A stretch of DNA of 40,593 nucleotides from an uncultured bacterium (GTDB lineage Bacteria; Bacteroidota; Ignavibacteria; Kapaibacteriales; UBA2268). Under the pieces are notes generated by a model. The model made no database searches and was not told where the DNA came from. It worked only from the letters and a program-made list of their open reading frames with translations. Where the stretch lies: assembly GCA_937875295.1 (NCBI GenBank), contig CALLXS010000072.1:1-40593 (forward strand), read 5' to 3'. The position numbers and the translations under genes are program-made. Numbering within the stretch: position 1 is the stretch's first letter; every line of letters starts with the position of its first letter. Of this stretch, positions 19,701 through 28,846 are shown one piece after another.

Positions 19701-22700
19701 TTTGATGCAAATAACTTTAATATTGATATACATGGCAATTGGATGAATGAAAGCGGATCGTTTATTCCGGGTACAAATACTGTACGCTTTATTTCTGATG
19801 TAGCTACAATTTCTACTCATATTAATAGCAGAAGTACTATAGATAATCCGTTTAATAATGTGATTTTTAGTGGTCCAGGTATTATAGATATTTATAATAA
19901 TCTTAGAGTAAATGGTAACCTTCAAATAGATACTACTACAACATTTTTCCCTCAAGAATTTACAGTTAATGTAGCAGGGAATTGGACTAATAATGGTGGA
20001 ATATTTAACAAAGGTACCTCTACAATAATTTTTGATGGCACTACTTCATCTCAAAATATTTATAAATCTGCAGGAAATGGTGATTTTTATAATTTAACTA
20101 TTCAAAATCCAAATAGCGTATATGCTTATCAAGTCGGTGGCACAACTAATGGTATCGAAATATTTAACAATTTAAATCTTAATTCTGGAAACCTAATATC
20201 GCATTTAGATTCAGAATATAGATTTGTTAAATTAAATGGAACAATCACACGAACTGGCGGTGGATTCATCGATGGAGAATTTAGAAAAAATATAGATGCT
20301 GGAAATACAAGCAAAATTTTTGAAGTAGGCTATAATAAAACATATACTCCTATCACATTGACAATGACAGGAAGCGGTGGTACAGCTGGTTTTGTAGGAG
20401 TAATAAGTGATACAATTACTACAACTACTAATCCAATTAGATGGCAAGATCCTACTCCAAATGCTATTTATCCAGGTGATTCAAGAATTGAACCTCAAGC
20501 TCATATTGCAAGAATGTTTGGTGTGAATATACCTAATGGTTCTTCCTTTGTTTTAGGGAATACAAGAACATATTCTACTAGATTAGAATATGCAAGTGGA
20601 GATGTGAAGCCAGGAGTCGATGCTGCTAATTTCACTGTAGTTTTGAATAAATATGCTACTTTGCAATGGATTAGGCAATTCTCATATAATGCAACTTCTC
20701 CAATAATTAATGGTAGAGGTACAAATTATATTACTTTAAGTTCAATTAAAAATGATTTTGGGTACTTCTTAATAGGCGTTCCTGCTATAACAACTTATTT
20801 CAGTCGTCAGACTGGTAATTGGAATGATGCTCAAAATTGGTCTTTAGAATATTATAATGGCACCCCAGCATCAACGTATCCTGGTCAAGATGGAAACAAT
20901 TATGTTGCTTTCATTGGAGATAGGGATACCATTACAATGACTCAAAATGTAACTGTTACTAGAACTAATATTCCTGTTACATTAAATGCATCTGTAATCG
21001 TTGATTCTACTAATGGTGGTGGCGTGCTAATGATGGGTACAAATAGAATCTTAGGTAATGGTGATTTTATATTAATGGCAAATGGAACAATTGGTATTGG
21101 AGATCCTGCTGGTATTACTAGAGCTGGAGCTCAAGGTAATATTCGTGTAACTGGTAATAGATATTATAATTATAATTCCCATAATTTAGGAACCTTTTTA
21201 TATAATGGCTTAACTGCACAAGTTACTGGTAATGGCTTACCGGTGAATGCTGATACTGTTGGGTCGATAATTGTTAATAAGCCTACTGGTACAGTTCTTA
21301 CTAATTCAGCAACTACAGGTCAAAATATTACTGTAAATGATAGTATATTTATTGAATCTGGTACATTTGCTATGAATTCTAATAGTGGAGCTGATTTAAC
21401 TGTTTTAGGAAAATTTAAATTAGGTGCAAATGCTACATTTAATTCAAATAATAGAATTGTATATTTAAGAGGCTTTAAACCAGTTCATTTAGCTGCTGAT
21501 TCTTACTCTAACGTTATTCAATTTTCAAATTTAGTTGTTGATAAAGCATTTAATACAGGAAATGTAATAATTGATTCGGCAACTGCTATTAGAATTAGTA
21601 ATAATCTTACTTTTGCATCTACTAATAAAGTAATAATAAATGGAAATATAAATTCTACAGAATTAAGACCAACTTATATACAAATAGATGATGGTGCTAC
21701 TGTTACTGGAGCAGGTCCTTTCACACTGACTTCTACAAATGGTGGTGGATGGTTATGGGGCGAAATGAGAAGATATATCGCTTCAGATGATGCACCTGCC
21801 GTAAAATTTGAAACTGGTACTGCTGAATATTATTCAGCATTTGTACTGAATTTTTCTACTGGCACAGGATCTACTGCTGGTTATTTAGGTGGGAAATCAA
21901 TCGATGGAGAGCATCCGATGCTCAATTATGGTAATATATATCAATATCCTGTAGCAAAATCTAGACAACTTGCAGTTTATTGGAGATTAACAAAACCAGC
22001 TAGTTCTACATTTGTGCGAGGAAATAGAAATTTTGATGTAATTATGAATTTAAATATATTAGCACAAGCTACTAATACAGACTGTATTAGCTGTGCTGAT
22101 TTATCTTTCTATAGAGGTGGTACTCTTTTAGATAATACATTTTATAATAATCAGTGGCAAGGATTATTTACTTTTGGTAGTTCCGAAAACTCTAGTAGTG
22201 GTACAGGTTCTGGTTATTGTGCTGATACAAGGTTCCCAAATGATGTTCCAAATGATTTAAAATTCTATTATTTAGGTACATCTTGTTCGAGTACAAACGC
22301 TGACGGAACAATTGGATTGAATGGAATTACAACAAATTTAGCATTTGGTGATAATATTACATATTCAAATGGTGATTTATTGTTAGCTGATTTTGTAGGA
22401 GGAAATAGAAATTCATTAAAATATTATACATTTTATTCTATAAAAGATGGTGATTGGTCAGACCCAACCACTTGGTCAACAGTTGGATATAATAGTACTG
22501 TAAATGCAGCAGCTGCAGATTCTGCAGATCCTGTAATTAGACCGGTTCCTGTAAGACAATATGATAACGTTTATATTGGAAATGGGAAAAAAGTAAAATT
22601 AGATATGATGGTTGGTATTAACCTATGGGGAAGTGGTAATGCTGGTACTTATGCAGGTCCATCTGTAAATGTTGAAAATACTGGTACTTTAGATTTTGGT

Positions 22701-25700
22701 ACAAGTGTATTAAGAGGAAATCAACTTAATGTTTTAGCTGGAGGTGGCTTAATTGTTGGTGCTGAAGATGGAATTATGAAAGAAAGTAGCATTTATCGTG
22801 GAAATGTGCAATTAGAGCAAATTGTTGGAGGTAGCCCAAAAATAAGTGATAGTACTAATATTACTTATTCACCTAGAGGTAAAACAGTAAATGGTAGGTT
22901 TATATATATGGCTAATAGAAATGCTACTATTAATTGGATTACTGATATTAGGATGTCTACTGGCGGAACTGAATTCTATAGGTTTGATTCAAGGAATAAA
23001 TATTTATTAAGTACTTATGGAAATCCTTTGATGCCAACTAGTATTAATTTAGTCCCAGGTACTAGTTATACAATTACTATTAACACTAATTCTGTTACAT
23101 CAAAATATTACCGCTTAGCGTTATTACAATATAATAATAGTACTCAATGGATTTATTTAAATGATGCTGTTCAAGGAACTTCTTCGCAAAATATTACATT
23201 CACTATCCCAGATAATGCTATGTTTGGGGCAAATGGTACTACGATTTTAAGAGTAATGACAAGTACTAGCTCTACTGCTATAAGTGCTACAAGTTATGGA
23301 AATGGTGAATATGAAGATTATACAATTCATTTAAATAAGGCTAACTATGTAGCAAATCAAGTGACAGGTTCTGCTTTGCCTAAAATTATGAAGAAATTTG
23401 TAGTAACTACAAATAATTCACCAGCAAATTTACAAACTGTTACTCCTTCTTCCAGAGTTGATTTCACTGTGCTTGATACAATGCTTTTAGAAAAAGCACA
23501 GTATAATTTCTATAGTAATGAGTCTGTAACAGTTTTGCGAGATTTAGTTGTAAATAACGATTATTCTTTAAATAATAATAACGGTTCATTTATTTTTAGT
23601 GATGTAAATCCATCTCATATTTCTGGAAATGCAAATCGTATTAGCTTTAATAATTTATATTTGAGAAAAAATTCTGACTCTTTATATGTAAATTCAAATA
23701 TATATGTAAAATCACTTTTCCAATTTGATTCAGCAAACTGTGTATCTTTAGCTGATAATCGCTCAATTACATTAGGTCATACAGCAAATATATTAAGCCC
23801 ATTATATGGATTTAATTCAAATACAAAAATTAATGTGTCTGGTAGTAATAATTCAGGTACTGTAGTAAAAGAATTTTATAGAACTTCTTCTAATTTTAAT
23901 GGTAATTTAGTAATTCCTGTAGGAATTGATTCAATATACAATGGTGCTACTTTAGGTTTAAATCTAAACGCTGTCTCTGATACAGCATCTATTGCATTAA
24001 AATTAAGATATGGAAAACACCCAAATAGATTAAATGACTTTATTTTAAATAAATATTGGCAAATTAATACCACAGGGAATATTACATATAACGCCAATAG
24101 TAATCTTCAATTTGCTTTTAGTCCAATTGATACTTCTGCTAAAAGTAGTGAATACATTCCTGGCAGATGGGTTCCAGGCTGGGAAATTGATTTAGGAGAT
24201 AATCCAATTGGGCATCCATCACCTATTATAGTTACTAATTATCCGTACATTAATGGTGATTGGACTACTGGTGATCCTAGCACATATTTTAATGGAAGAA
24301 TATACTATTCAAGAAATACTGGTGATTGGAACAATAAACAAAATTGGTCAACTGATACTATTTTAACTCATAATGGTCAATCAGCTTCATATTTTCCAGG
24401 TCAAATTTATGATTTAGATATTGTAAATATCGATGGACATAATATTACAGTAAGAAATTTGAATAAAATTCTTATAGACTCACTTAGAATTGGTGGTACA
24501 AATTCAAATGGTATTAGTGGAAACTTGATATTTGATAATAATTTAGTTAGCACAAATTTAACTACAAGATCATTTTTTGCAGATGCTGATAACGGCGAAA
24601 TTAATATAAATACGACAGCTGGAATTGACACTTTGCAAGTATCTCAATTATTTATTAATAGATCAAATTCACCTAATGGACTACAATTTTATAGAGATCC
24701 AAGTAATAATCTTGTTCTAAAAATAGTTGGTTCCGGTAATTTATCTATTGATGGAGAAGGTACATATAGAAATCTTTCTAATATTATAGTAGATAAAATT
24801 GGTGGGCTAAGCGATACTTTAATAGTTAATTCAACTTCATTTGCTTCGGCTACATTACCAACATCTACAACTGTTCAATTCATGCCTTTGTCTGGTGTGA
24901 TTAGAAATAATAGTAATACTGATCTTAATTTATCATCCCTTAATAGACCTATTGAAATGGGTATGTATACAGGAATTGATGTAGTTAAATTAAATACTAT
25001 GACACGTAGTAATCTTATTACAAATACTAATACTACTATAAATATTAATGGTGGAAATCTAATTGTAGGAGATGCAACTAATCAGAATTTACTATATAAA
25101 ACAGGTACTAAAATTACTCAAACAAACGGCGCAATAACAGTAGCCGGTGCTTTTGCAAGAGAAAATAATAATTCCATAGTTGAATTAATTATTGAAAATA
25201 ATGCATCTAATATATTTAAAGTCAATGCAATTGGAAATACACAAAGCGATAAAATAGGCTTTGATATGAGCAATGCTGCATCTTCTATTTCAATGTATGG
25301 TGGTAGAATTATAGTTGCAAATGCTAATGGTACAACGCCTTCGGTTTATGATCTTAGAATTAATACAGAATTAGGTTCTGGTTTAGTAGGTGGAGTGATT
25401 CAGTCTGGAGATTCTCTATTGACTCCTGCAGGAACTACTATAAGAATTGGTAGTACTACACCTATGTATGATTTACATTTTGCAAATAATCCAATTAATA
25501 ATGTTTTAACTCAAAATACTGAGCAAATATTAGTAATAAAGAATAATTGGAATATCGATGCAAATCATAATTTTAATTTAAATGGAAATACTGTAAAATT
25601 AGGTGGTAATTTAGTAAATTATGGGGTATTTAATGCAGTACCTGCTAGTAGTTCTACAAATCCATGGATGATTGAATTATTCGGTGCTAACGACCAAACT

Positions 25701-28700
25701 TTATTTAATAATACTGGCAATGGTCTGACATTATTTAATTTTAGAGCTAATAAACCAACTGGAAATATTTTACTTTCTACATTAGGTAATTCTAATTTAA
25801 TTATTAAAAACACTTTAGAATTTACTTCTGCTAATAATGCTATAATCAGTACTCAGGAAAATAATAATAGATATGTTGAGCAAAGCCCATTATTTGGTAA
25901 CTCAAATCAAGTATTAAGATCCGGTAAGGGTCATATATATGGATACTTTTATAGACATATTCCTGCAAATGCTGGAAGTAATCAATATGCAATAGGCGGA
26001 AATACTTTAGAATTGTATAGACCAGTTACCCTACAGACTATTGGAACAAATACTGCTGGTTTAGTTGGTGCTAAATTTACAAATACAGAGCACCCAAGAA
26101 TAAGCGATGCTTTAGTAAATCAATCTACTAATTTAGAGAAATATTGGACTTTAAAACTGCCAACTACAAATGCTTTTGCTCTTTCCGCAGGACAAACATA
26201 TAATTTAATTGTAAATTATGTTGATTCCGTTGATTTCCCTATTGGTAGTAATCCTTCAGAGTATGATCAATATATGTATTCTCCTGAGTTTAGTTTAGCT
26301 GGACAATGGTATGAATTAACTACAATTGAAAAGACAAATTCATCATCAAAATCTACAAATAATACTTTGTTTGGTGATGTTACATTAGCTTATCCTCAAG
26401 GTATTGTTTTCTATAGTATTGCCAATGGTAATTGGAATGATGTCAATAGTTGGTCAAATATTGGATATGAAAGTAGCGTAGTTGCTACTAGAATTCCAAA
26501 TGATCCAGGTGATATTGTTCATGTCGGAAATGGTAAGAAAATAACCGTACCAAATGCACTTAATCCTAGAGTAAGAAGTGTAATTGTTGAGAAATATCTT
26601 GGCGTTCCTGGCTATTTACAAATAGATGGTACTAACACATATATTTCTGGAAATGCATTCGTACTAAAAGATAGCTGTACTCTCGGTATTCAACACCTTA
26701 ATGGTATTAATACAACTGCAGAAGGTGCAAGAGGTGCAATTGTTACATTGTCAAGAAATTATGGTGTAAGTCGCTATGTATATAATAACAATACTGGATC
26801 ACAGACATCCGGTAATGGCTTGCCAAATGTTGTAAAAGCTTTAATTATTGATAATCCAACTAGCGGTTTAAATAAATCTTTATTCTTATATAATGCTTTG
26901 GGAGTACTTGATTTAGTTATTAATGATACATTAAATATTAATCAAGGTATCTTAAATACAAGTAGTAGAAATATAAGAATATTAAACACTATGAGAGCTG
27001 ATAGTGTGCGAAATGATGGTGAATTATCAGCTGGAACTTCTCGCTTTACATTCTTTGGAGGCGGAAATAAAAATATTGATTTAGCAAATAGTAGAGGTAT
27101 TAGATTCTATGACCTTAGGTTAGATAATTCTAATGTACTAATTGAACATAAAACTAGAAGAAATACTATCTATGAAAATATTTATGTGCAGAATAATTTA
27201 GATTTCGTGGGCTCCGGACTTTATGTTTTGGGTGATAGCGTTAGTATGAAAATTCTAAATTCTAATCCTGTATCTTCAATTACTAATTTTGCTAACAATA
27301 AATTCGTTCGTACTTCTAAGACATCCGGAACTTTAATACGTACTGTTGCTCCTAGTCAAACTTATACATATCCAATAGGTTCTTTAGAGAATTCCACTCT
27401 ATATTATGCACCTGCAATATTGCAAACACTTGCTGGAGGTACTTCCGGAAGTATGGGTATTAGAACTTCATGGGGTAAAAATATTAATGAAGCACATATA
27501 AATCTCTCAGAAAGTAATCAAGCAAAATATATTAAGAGATATTGGGCTATTGATAGCGTTACAATGAGAATTAATGGTAAAATTACATTCCAATATAACG
27601 ATGCAGAATTCTTAGCTGGATTTTCTGAAACTGATATGACTAAAATCGGTAGATATAGACCTACTCGTGAGCGTACTGGTGGATATTGGCAATATCCAGC
27701 TCCTATTAGCAACTTAAATTCAGTTAATAACACGTTTGAAACTAATGCAAATACTAATTTTGCTGAATTTGAAGGTGATTGGGTGTTAGGTAATGATTTT
27801 GCATTTAGAAGAATTTTCTTTAGTAGAACTAATGGTAATTGGAATGATATCAATAGTTGGACATTTGATCCATCTCACACTGGCGCTTCTTCCGGAGTAT
27901 TTCCTAATTCATTTGATGATTCAGTTGTCGTAGGAAATAATAATCGAATTACTTTAAATATTAATAATCCATTTACTATAATTACTAGAGTAGGTATCTC
28001 TGTCGGAAGTGCAAATGGTACATCTCCAGGTATTTTAGATTTAGGAATAAATTCATTAAATGGTGAATATTTCACATTAAATCCTAATTCAACTCTGATG
28101 ATTGGTTCACCAGTTGGTATTTCTTCATTAGGTACAAATACTGGAAACATATTAACAACAAGTTCAAGAAATTATAGCACAGAAGCTAATTACATATATA
28201 GTGGAAATTCAAATCAAGTAATGGGTAATGGAATCCCGAATACTGTCCAAAGCTTGCAAGTACAAAATACAGGAACTGCAGGAAATAATACATTATTAAT
28301 TGATAGAAATATGAGTGTAACTAATAATTTCACTTTAACATCTGGACAAGCTAACTTGCAAACATATTCAATTTCAGGATTAACAGGAAGTAATGTAGTG
28401 TTAAATGCTAATACTACGCTAAGAATTGGTGGTAGCAATAGCTCAATTAATGCAATTCCTGGATATTCAAATTATAGTGGAATTGATGCTAATAGTACAA
28501 TTGAATTCTATGGCAATGGTCAAGATATTTCTTCAGTACCTACATTAATGTATGACCCAATCACTAAAACAGGATTAGGTTATGGCAATGTAACAGTATT
28601 TAATGGAGATAATCAAAATGTGCTAAATAATATATTAATTAGAGGCAACTTAACAATAGATAATAATGCTATTCTAAACGTTCATCAAGTTGATGCTCTT

Positions 28701-28775
28701 GAAGTGCAAAAAAATGTAATAAACAATGCTACTTTAAATAATAATGGTATTATTGAAGTAGGTAACTGTCAATAA
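16704..28775 (+). CDS. Giant modular surface protein, about six repeated beta-rich modules
   Basis: This exported protein of about 4023 residues takes up almost a third of the window. The signal peptide runs from MKIHISKYK to about A29 (cleavage before QISLVN). No catalytic domain is recognised. The body repeats a module order: an opening (Y/F)YSR-x2-G(N/D)WND-x2-(N/S)W segment at residues 652, 1365, 1910, 2533, 3236 and 3704; beta-helix-like rungs such as GNWTNNGGIFNKGTS; a P(I/V)G...Y-P strand with an (E/K)HP motif; a (R/K)YW-x-I segment; and an exit GDWT-x-G. A GEVED-type end, GEYEDYTIHL, lies at about 2201. The last module is cut short and ends in NNGIIEVGNCQ. I prefer ATG at 16704, since a TTG at 16695 would only add MIN; AGGA at 16680-16683 sits nearer the TTG, so this is not settled. 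A structural surface role is inferred. Confidence 0.85.
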   Translation: MKIHISKYKIIFLVLILVSLNVNIMDTFAQISLVNIKGDAKVFTASQSKVTINGSLYNNFGANLSINGNVRISGDWRNDGNQIVSNGSIIEFFGPEDAEISGTGSTQFYQILLNKDTKTIELRLSTALTDTPSGFVELRKGTFRVIGNYAYSNKFFLLNAGIINIPGDAAFWLDNPNAVVESELADIILNGKLQISSGTFNAGQSIIYNSATTPAELVVSGGTTNVANRISSDSPTSATKLLNFTQSDGIINLATSGLQNDANPLFEINTPASEYNTSGGEIVLHNENLNPAVNEFSVHSTAFAVTNGTLKIDASSASQIFNINSSTPIGNLLMTGTNDPQVFLSTNDLNVVQNVTIAGSGANRFNLNGYDISLGGNWIHNIAQTSGLSQGNNEVIFVGNQLQEINGTLNPEFTILKVNKTAESVLMLKPVRVTEHIKLIGNVSIIDMTSNDLTLSPNAQIFADELENYEGLNYFNSSKYIVNSGSATDPLAGARLIKEVTPGNTSLVILPFPIGTPNAYTPVEIQIFPNRATYSANAQIGVKVVPQEHPRVETNDKSLTRYWNISSQNISFLNECGYLTFGYNAADIAGSEGNYRVLQFSPAYNSPSGYWRIDPGSSENIVDFNSKYFRTQTVDTLLGDWTSGEIVAASGIYYSRQNGNYNDPNTWSKVGYGGVPSTTVPNKMSDLVHIQGNEVTIDSPVTPIKLLAVETGINGRTNGVLKFVGENFISGDTFRIEPNAVVYLGSSEGISAAPTLTGNVQTTNRVLSSEATYIYWGGLTQVTGLGIPNNIKNLIVEKDTNTSVTLSKNTVIDSALHISNGILDMGGYTLNGSTSERSLTMSGGEFIVRSAFPQNYTSPTFTAGQITFDGDGNITIPSNTSIPAVQQYYDVKISSAARSGNVTLSGMGEIKIGHNLDLSQLNFANNTYKFFVDGSTVNFNGQGVDQLVEFTPASPLDSNCYLDYYNLIASGDGKLTISGNNPDATFTILKNLTLKNNTVFDANNFNIDIHGNWMNESGSFIPGTNTVRFISDVATISTHINSRSTIDNPFNNVIFSGPGIIDIYNNLRVNGNLQIDTTTTFFPQEFTVNVAGNWTNNGGIFNKGTSTIIFDGTTSSQNIYKSAGNGDFYNLTIQNPNSVYAYQVGGTTNGIEIFNNLNLNSGNLISHLDSEYRFVKLNGTITRTGGGFIDGEFRKNIDAGNTSKIFEVGYNKTYTPITLTMTGSGGTAGFVGVISDTITTTTNPIRWQDPTPNAIYPGDSRIEPQAHIARMFGVNIPNGSSFVLGNTRTYSTRLEYASGDVKPGVDAANFTVVLNKYATLQWIRQFSYNATSPIINGRGTNYITLSSIKNDFGYFLIGVPAITTYFSRQTGNWNDAQNWSLEYYNGTPASTYPGQDGNNYVAFIGDRDTITMTQNVTVTRTNIPVTLNASVIVDSTNGGGVLMMGTNRILGNGDFILMANGTIGIGDPAGITRAGAQGNIRVTGNRYYNYNSHNLGTFLYNGLTAQVTGNGLPVNADTVGSIIVNKPTGTVLTNSATTGQNITVNDSIFIESGTFAMNSNSGADLTVLGKFKLGANATFNSNNRIVYLRGFKPVHLAADSYSNVIQFSNLVVDKAFNTGNVIIDSATAIRISNNLTFASTNKVIINGNINSTELRPTYIQIDDGATVTGAGPFTLTSTNGGGWLWGEMRRYIASDDAPAVKFETGTAEYYSAFVLNFSTGTGSTAGYLGGKSIDGEHPMLNYGNIYQYPVAKSRQLAVYWRLTKPASSTFVRGNRNFDVIMNLNILAQATNTDCISCADLSFYRGGTLLDNTFYNNQWQGLFTFGSSENSSSGTGSGYCADTRFPNDVPNDLKFYYLGTSCSSTNADGTIGLNGITTNLAFGDNITYSNGDLLLADFVGGNRNSLKYYTFYSIKDGDWSDPTTWSTVGYNSTVNAAAADSADPVIRPVPVRQYDNVYIGNGKKVKLDMMVGINLWGSGNAGTYAGPSVNVENTGTLDFGTSVLRGNQLNVLAGGGLIVGAEDGIMKESSIYRGNVQLEQIVGGSPKISDSTNITYSPRGKTVNGRFIYMANRNATINWITDIRMSTGGTEFYRFDSRNKYLLSTYGNPLMPTSINLVPGTSYTITINTNSVTSKYYRLALLQYNNSTQWIYLNDAVQGTSSQNITFTIPDNAMFGANGTTILRVMTSTSSTAISATSYGNGEYEDYTIHLNKANYVANQVTGSALPKIMKKFVVTTNNSPANLQTVTPSSRVDFTVLDTMLLEKAQYNFYSNESVTVLRDLVVNNDYSLNNNNGSFIFSDVNPSHISGNANRISFNNLYLRKNSDSLYVNSNIYVKSLFQFDSANCVSLADNRSITLGHTANILSPLYGFNSNTKINVSGSNNSGTVVKEFYRTSSNFNGNLVIPVGIDSIYNGATLGLNLNAVSDTASIALKLRYGKHPNRLNDFILNKYWQINTTGNITYNANSNLQFAFSPIDTSAKSSEYIPGRWVPGWEIDLGDNPIGHPSPIIVTNYPYINGDWTTGDPSTYFNGRIYYSRNTGDWNNKQNWSTDTILTHNGQSASYFPGQIYDLDIVNIDGHNITVRNLNKILIDSLRIGGTNSNGISGNLIFDNNLVSTNLTTRSFFADADNGEININTTAGIDTLQVSQLFINRSNSPNGLQFYRDPSNNLVLKIVGSGNLSIDGEGTYRNLSNIIVDKIGGLSDTLIVNSTSFASATLPTSTTVQFMPLSGVIRNNSNTDLNLSSLNRPIEMGMYTGIDVVKLNTMTRSNLITNTNTTININGGNLIVGDATNQNLLYKTGTKITQTNGAITVAGAFARENNNSIVELIIENNASNIFKVNAIGNTQSDKIGFDMSNAASSISMYGGRIIVANANGTTPSVYDLRINTELGSGLVGGVIQSGDSLLTPAGTTIRIGSTTPMYDLHFANNPINNVLTQNTEQILVIKNNWNIDANHNFNLNGNTVKLGGNLVNYGVFNAVPASSSTNPWMIELFGANDQTLFNNTGNGLTLFNFRANKPTGNILLSTLGNSNLIIKNTLEFTSANNAIISTQENNNRYVEQSPLFGNSNQVLRSGKGHIYGYFYRHIPANAGSNQYAIGGNTLELYRPVTLQTIGTNTAGLVGAKFTNTEHPRISDALVNQSTNLEKYWTLKLPTTNAFALSAGQTYNLIVNYVDSVDFPIGSNPSEYDQYMYSPEFSLAGQWYELTTIEKTNSSSKSTNNTLFGDVTLAYPQGIVFYSIANGNWNDVNSWSNIGYESSVVATRIPNDPGDIVHVGNGKKITVPNALNPRVRSVIVEKYLGVPGYLQIDGTNTYISGNAFVLKDSCTLGIQHLNGINTTAEGARGAIVTLSRNYGVSRYVYNNNTGSQTSGNGLPNVVKALIIDNPTSGLNKSLFLYNALGVLDLVINDTLNINQGILNTSSRNIRILNTMRADSVRNDGELSAGTSRFTFFGGGNKNIDLANSRGIRFYDLRLDNSNVLIEHKTRRNTIYENIYVQNNLDFVGSGLYVLGDSVSMKILNSNPVSSITNFANNKFVRTSKTSGTLIRTVAPSQTYTYPIGSLENSTLYYAPAILQTLAGGTSGSMGIRTSWGKNINEAHINLSESNQAKYIKRYWAIDSVTMRINGKITFQYNDAEFLAGFSETDMTKIGRYRPTRERTGGYWQYPAPISNLNSVNNTFETNANTNFAEFEGDWVLGNDFAFRRIFFSRTNGNWNDINSWTFDPSHTGASSGVFPNSFDDSVVVGNNNRITLNINNPFTIITRVGISVGSANGTSPGILDLGINSLNGEYFTLNPNSTLMIGSPVGISSLGTNTGNILTTSSRNYSTEANYIYSGNSNQVMGNGIPNTVQSLQVQNTGTAGNNTLLIDRNMSVTNNFTLTSGQANLQTYSISGLTGSNVVLNANTTLRIGGSNSSINAIPGYSNYSGIDANSTIEFYGNGQDISSVPTLMYDPITKTGLGYGNVTVFNGDNQNVLNNILIRGNLTIDNNAILNVHQVDALEVQKNVINNATLNNNGIIEVGNCQ
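18657..28775 (+). repeat. Six degenerate GNWND-type modules inside the giant protein gene
   Basis: Protein-level repeat openings start at 18657, 20796, 22431, 24300, 26409 and 27813, that is at intervals of about 468-713 residues. Each opening reads like SRQNGNYNDPNTW or SIANGNWNDVNSW. About 30 residues later comes a (H/Y/V)(I/V)GN-x3-(I/V)T(L/V/M) strand. Four copies also share a later (Q)VTGNG(L/I)P-x3-VxxLIV segment. Identity is at protein level only; I see no long exact DNA repeats, so duplication is old or under diversification. Confidence 0.75.
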
Positions 28776-28846
28776 AATAATTTAGAAAAAATAATATTTT
28801 AAATAAAATAAATAAATAAATTTTATAACAATTTGGAGATATACCA

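Noticed and set aside
18298..28438. Many antisense open frames of 60-120 codons inside the giant protein gene
   Set aside because: They mirror the Asn/Thr/Gly-rich sense codons in AT-rich DNA, have no recognisable domains or start signals and lie wholly within the giant gene.
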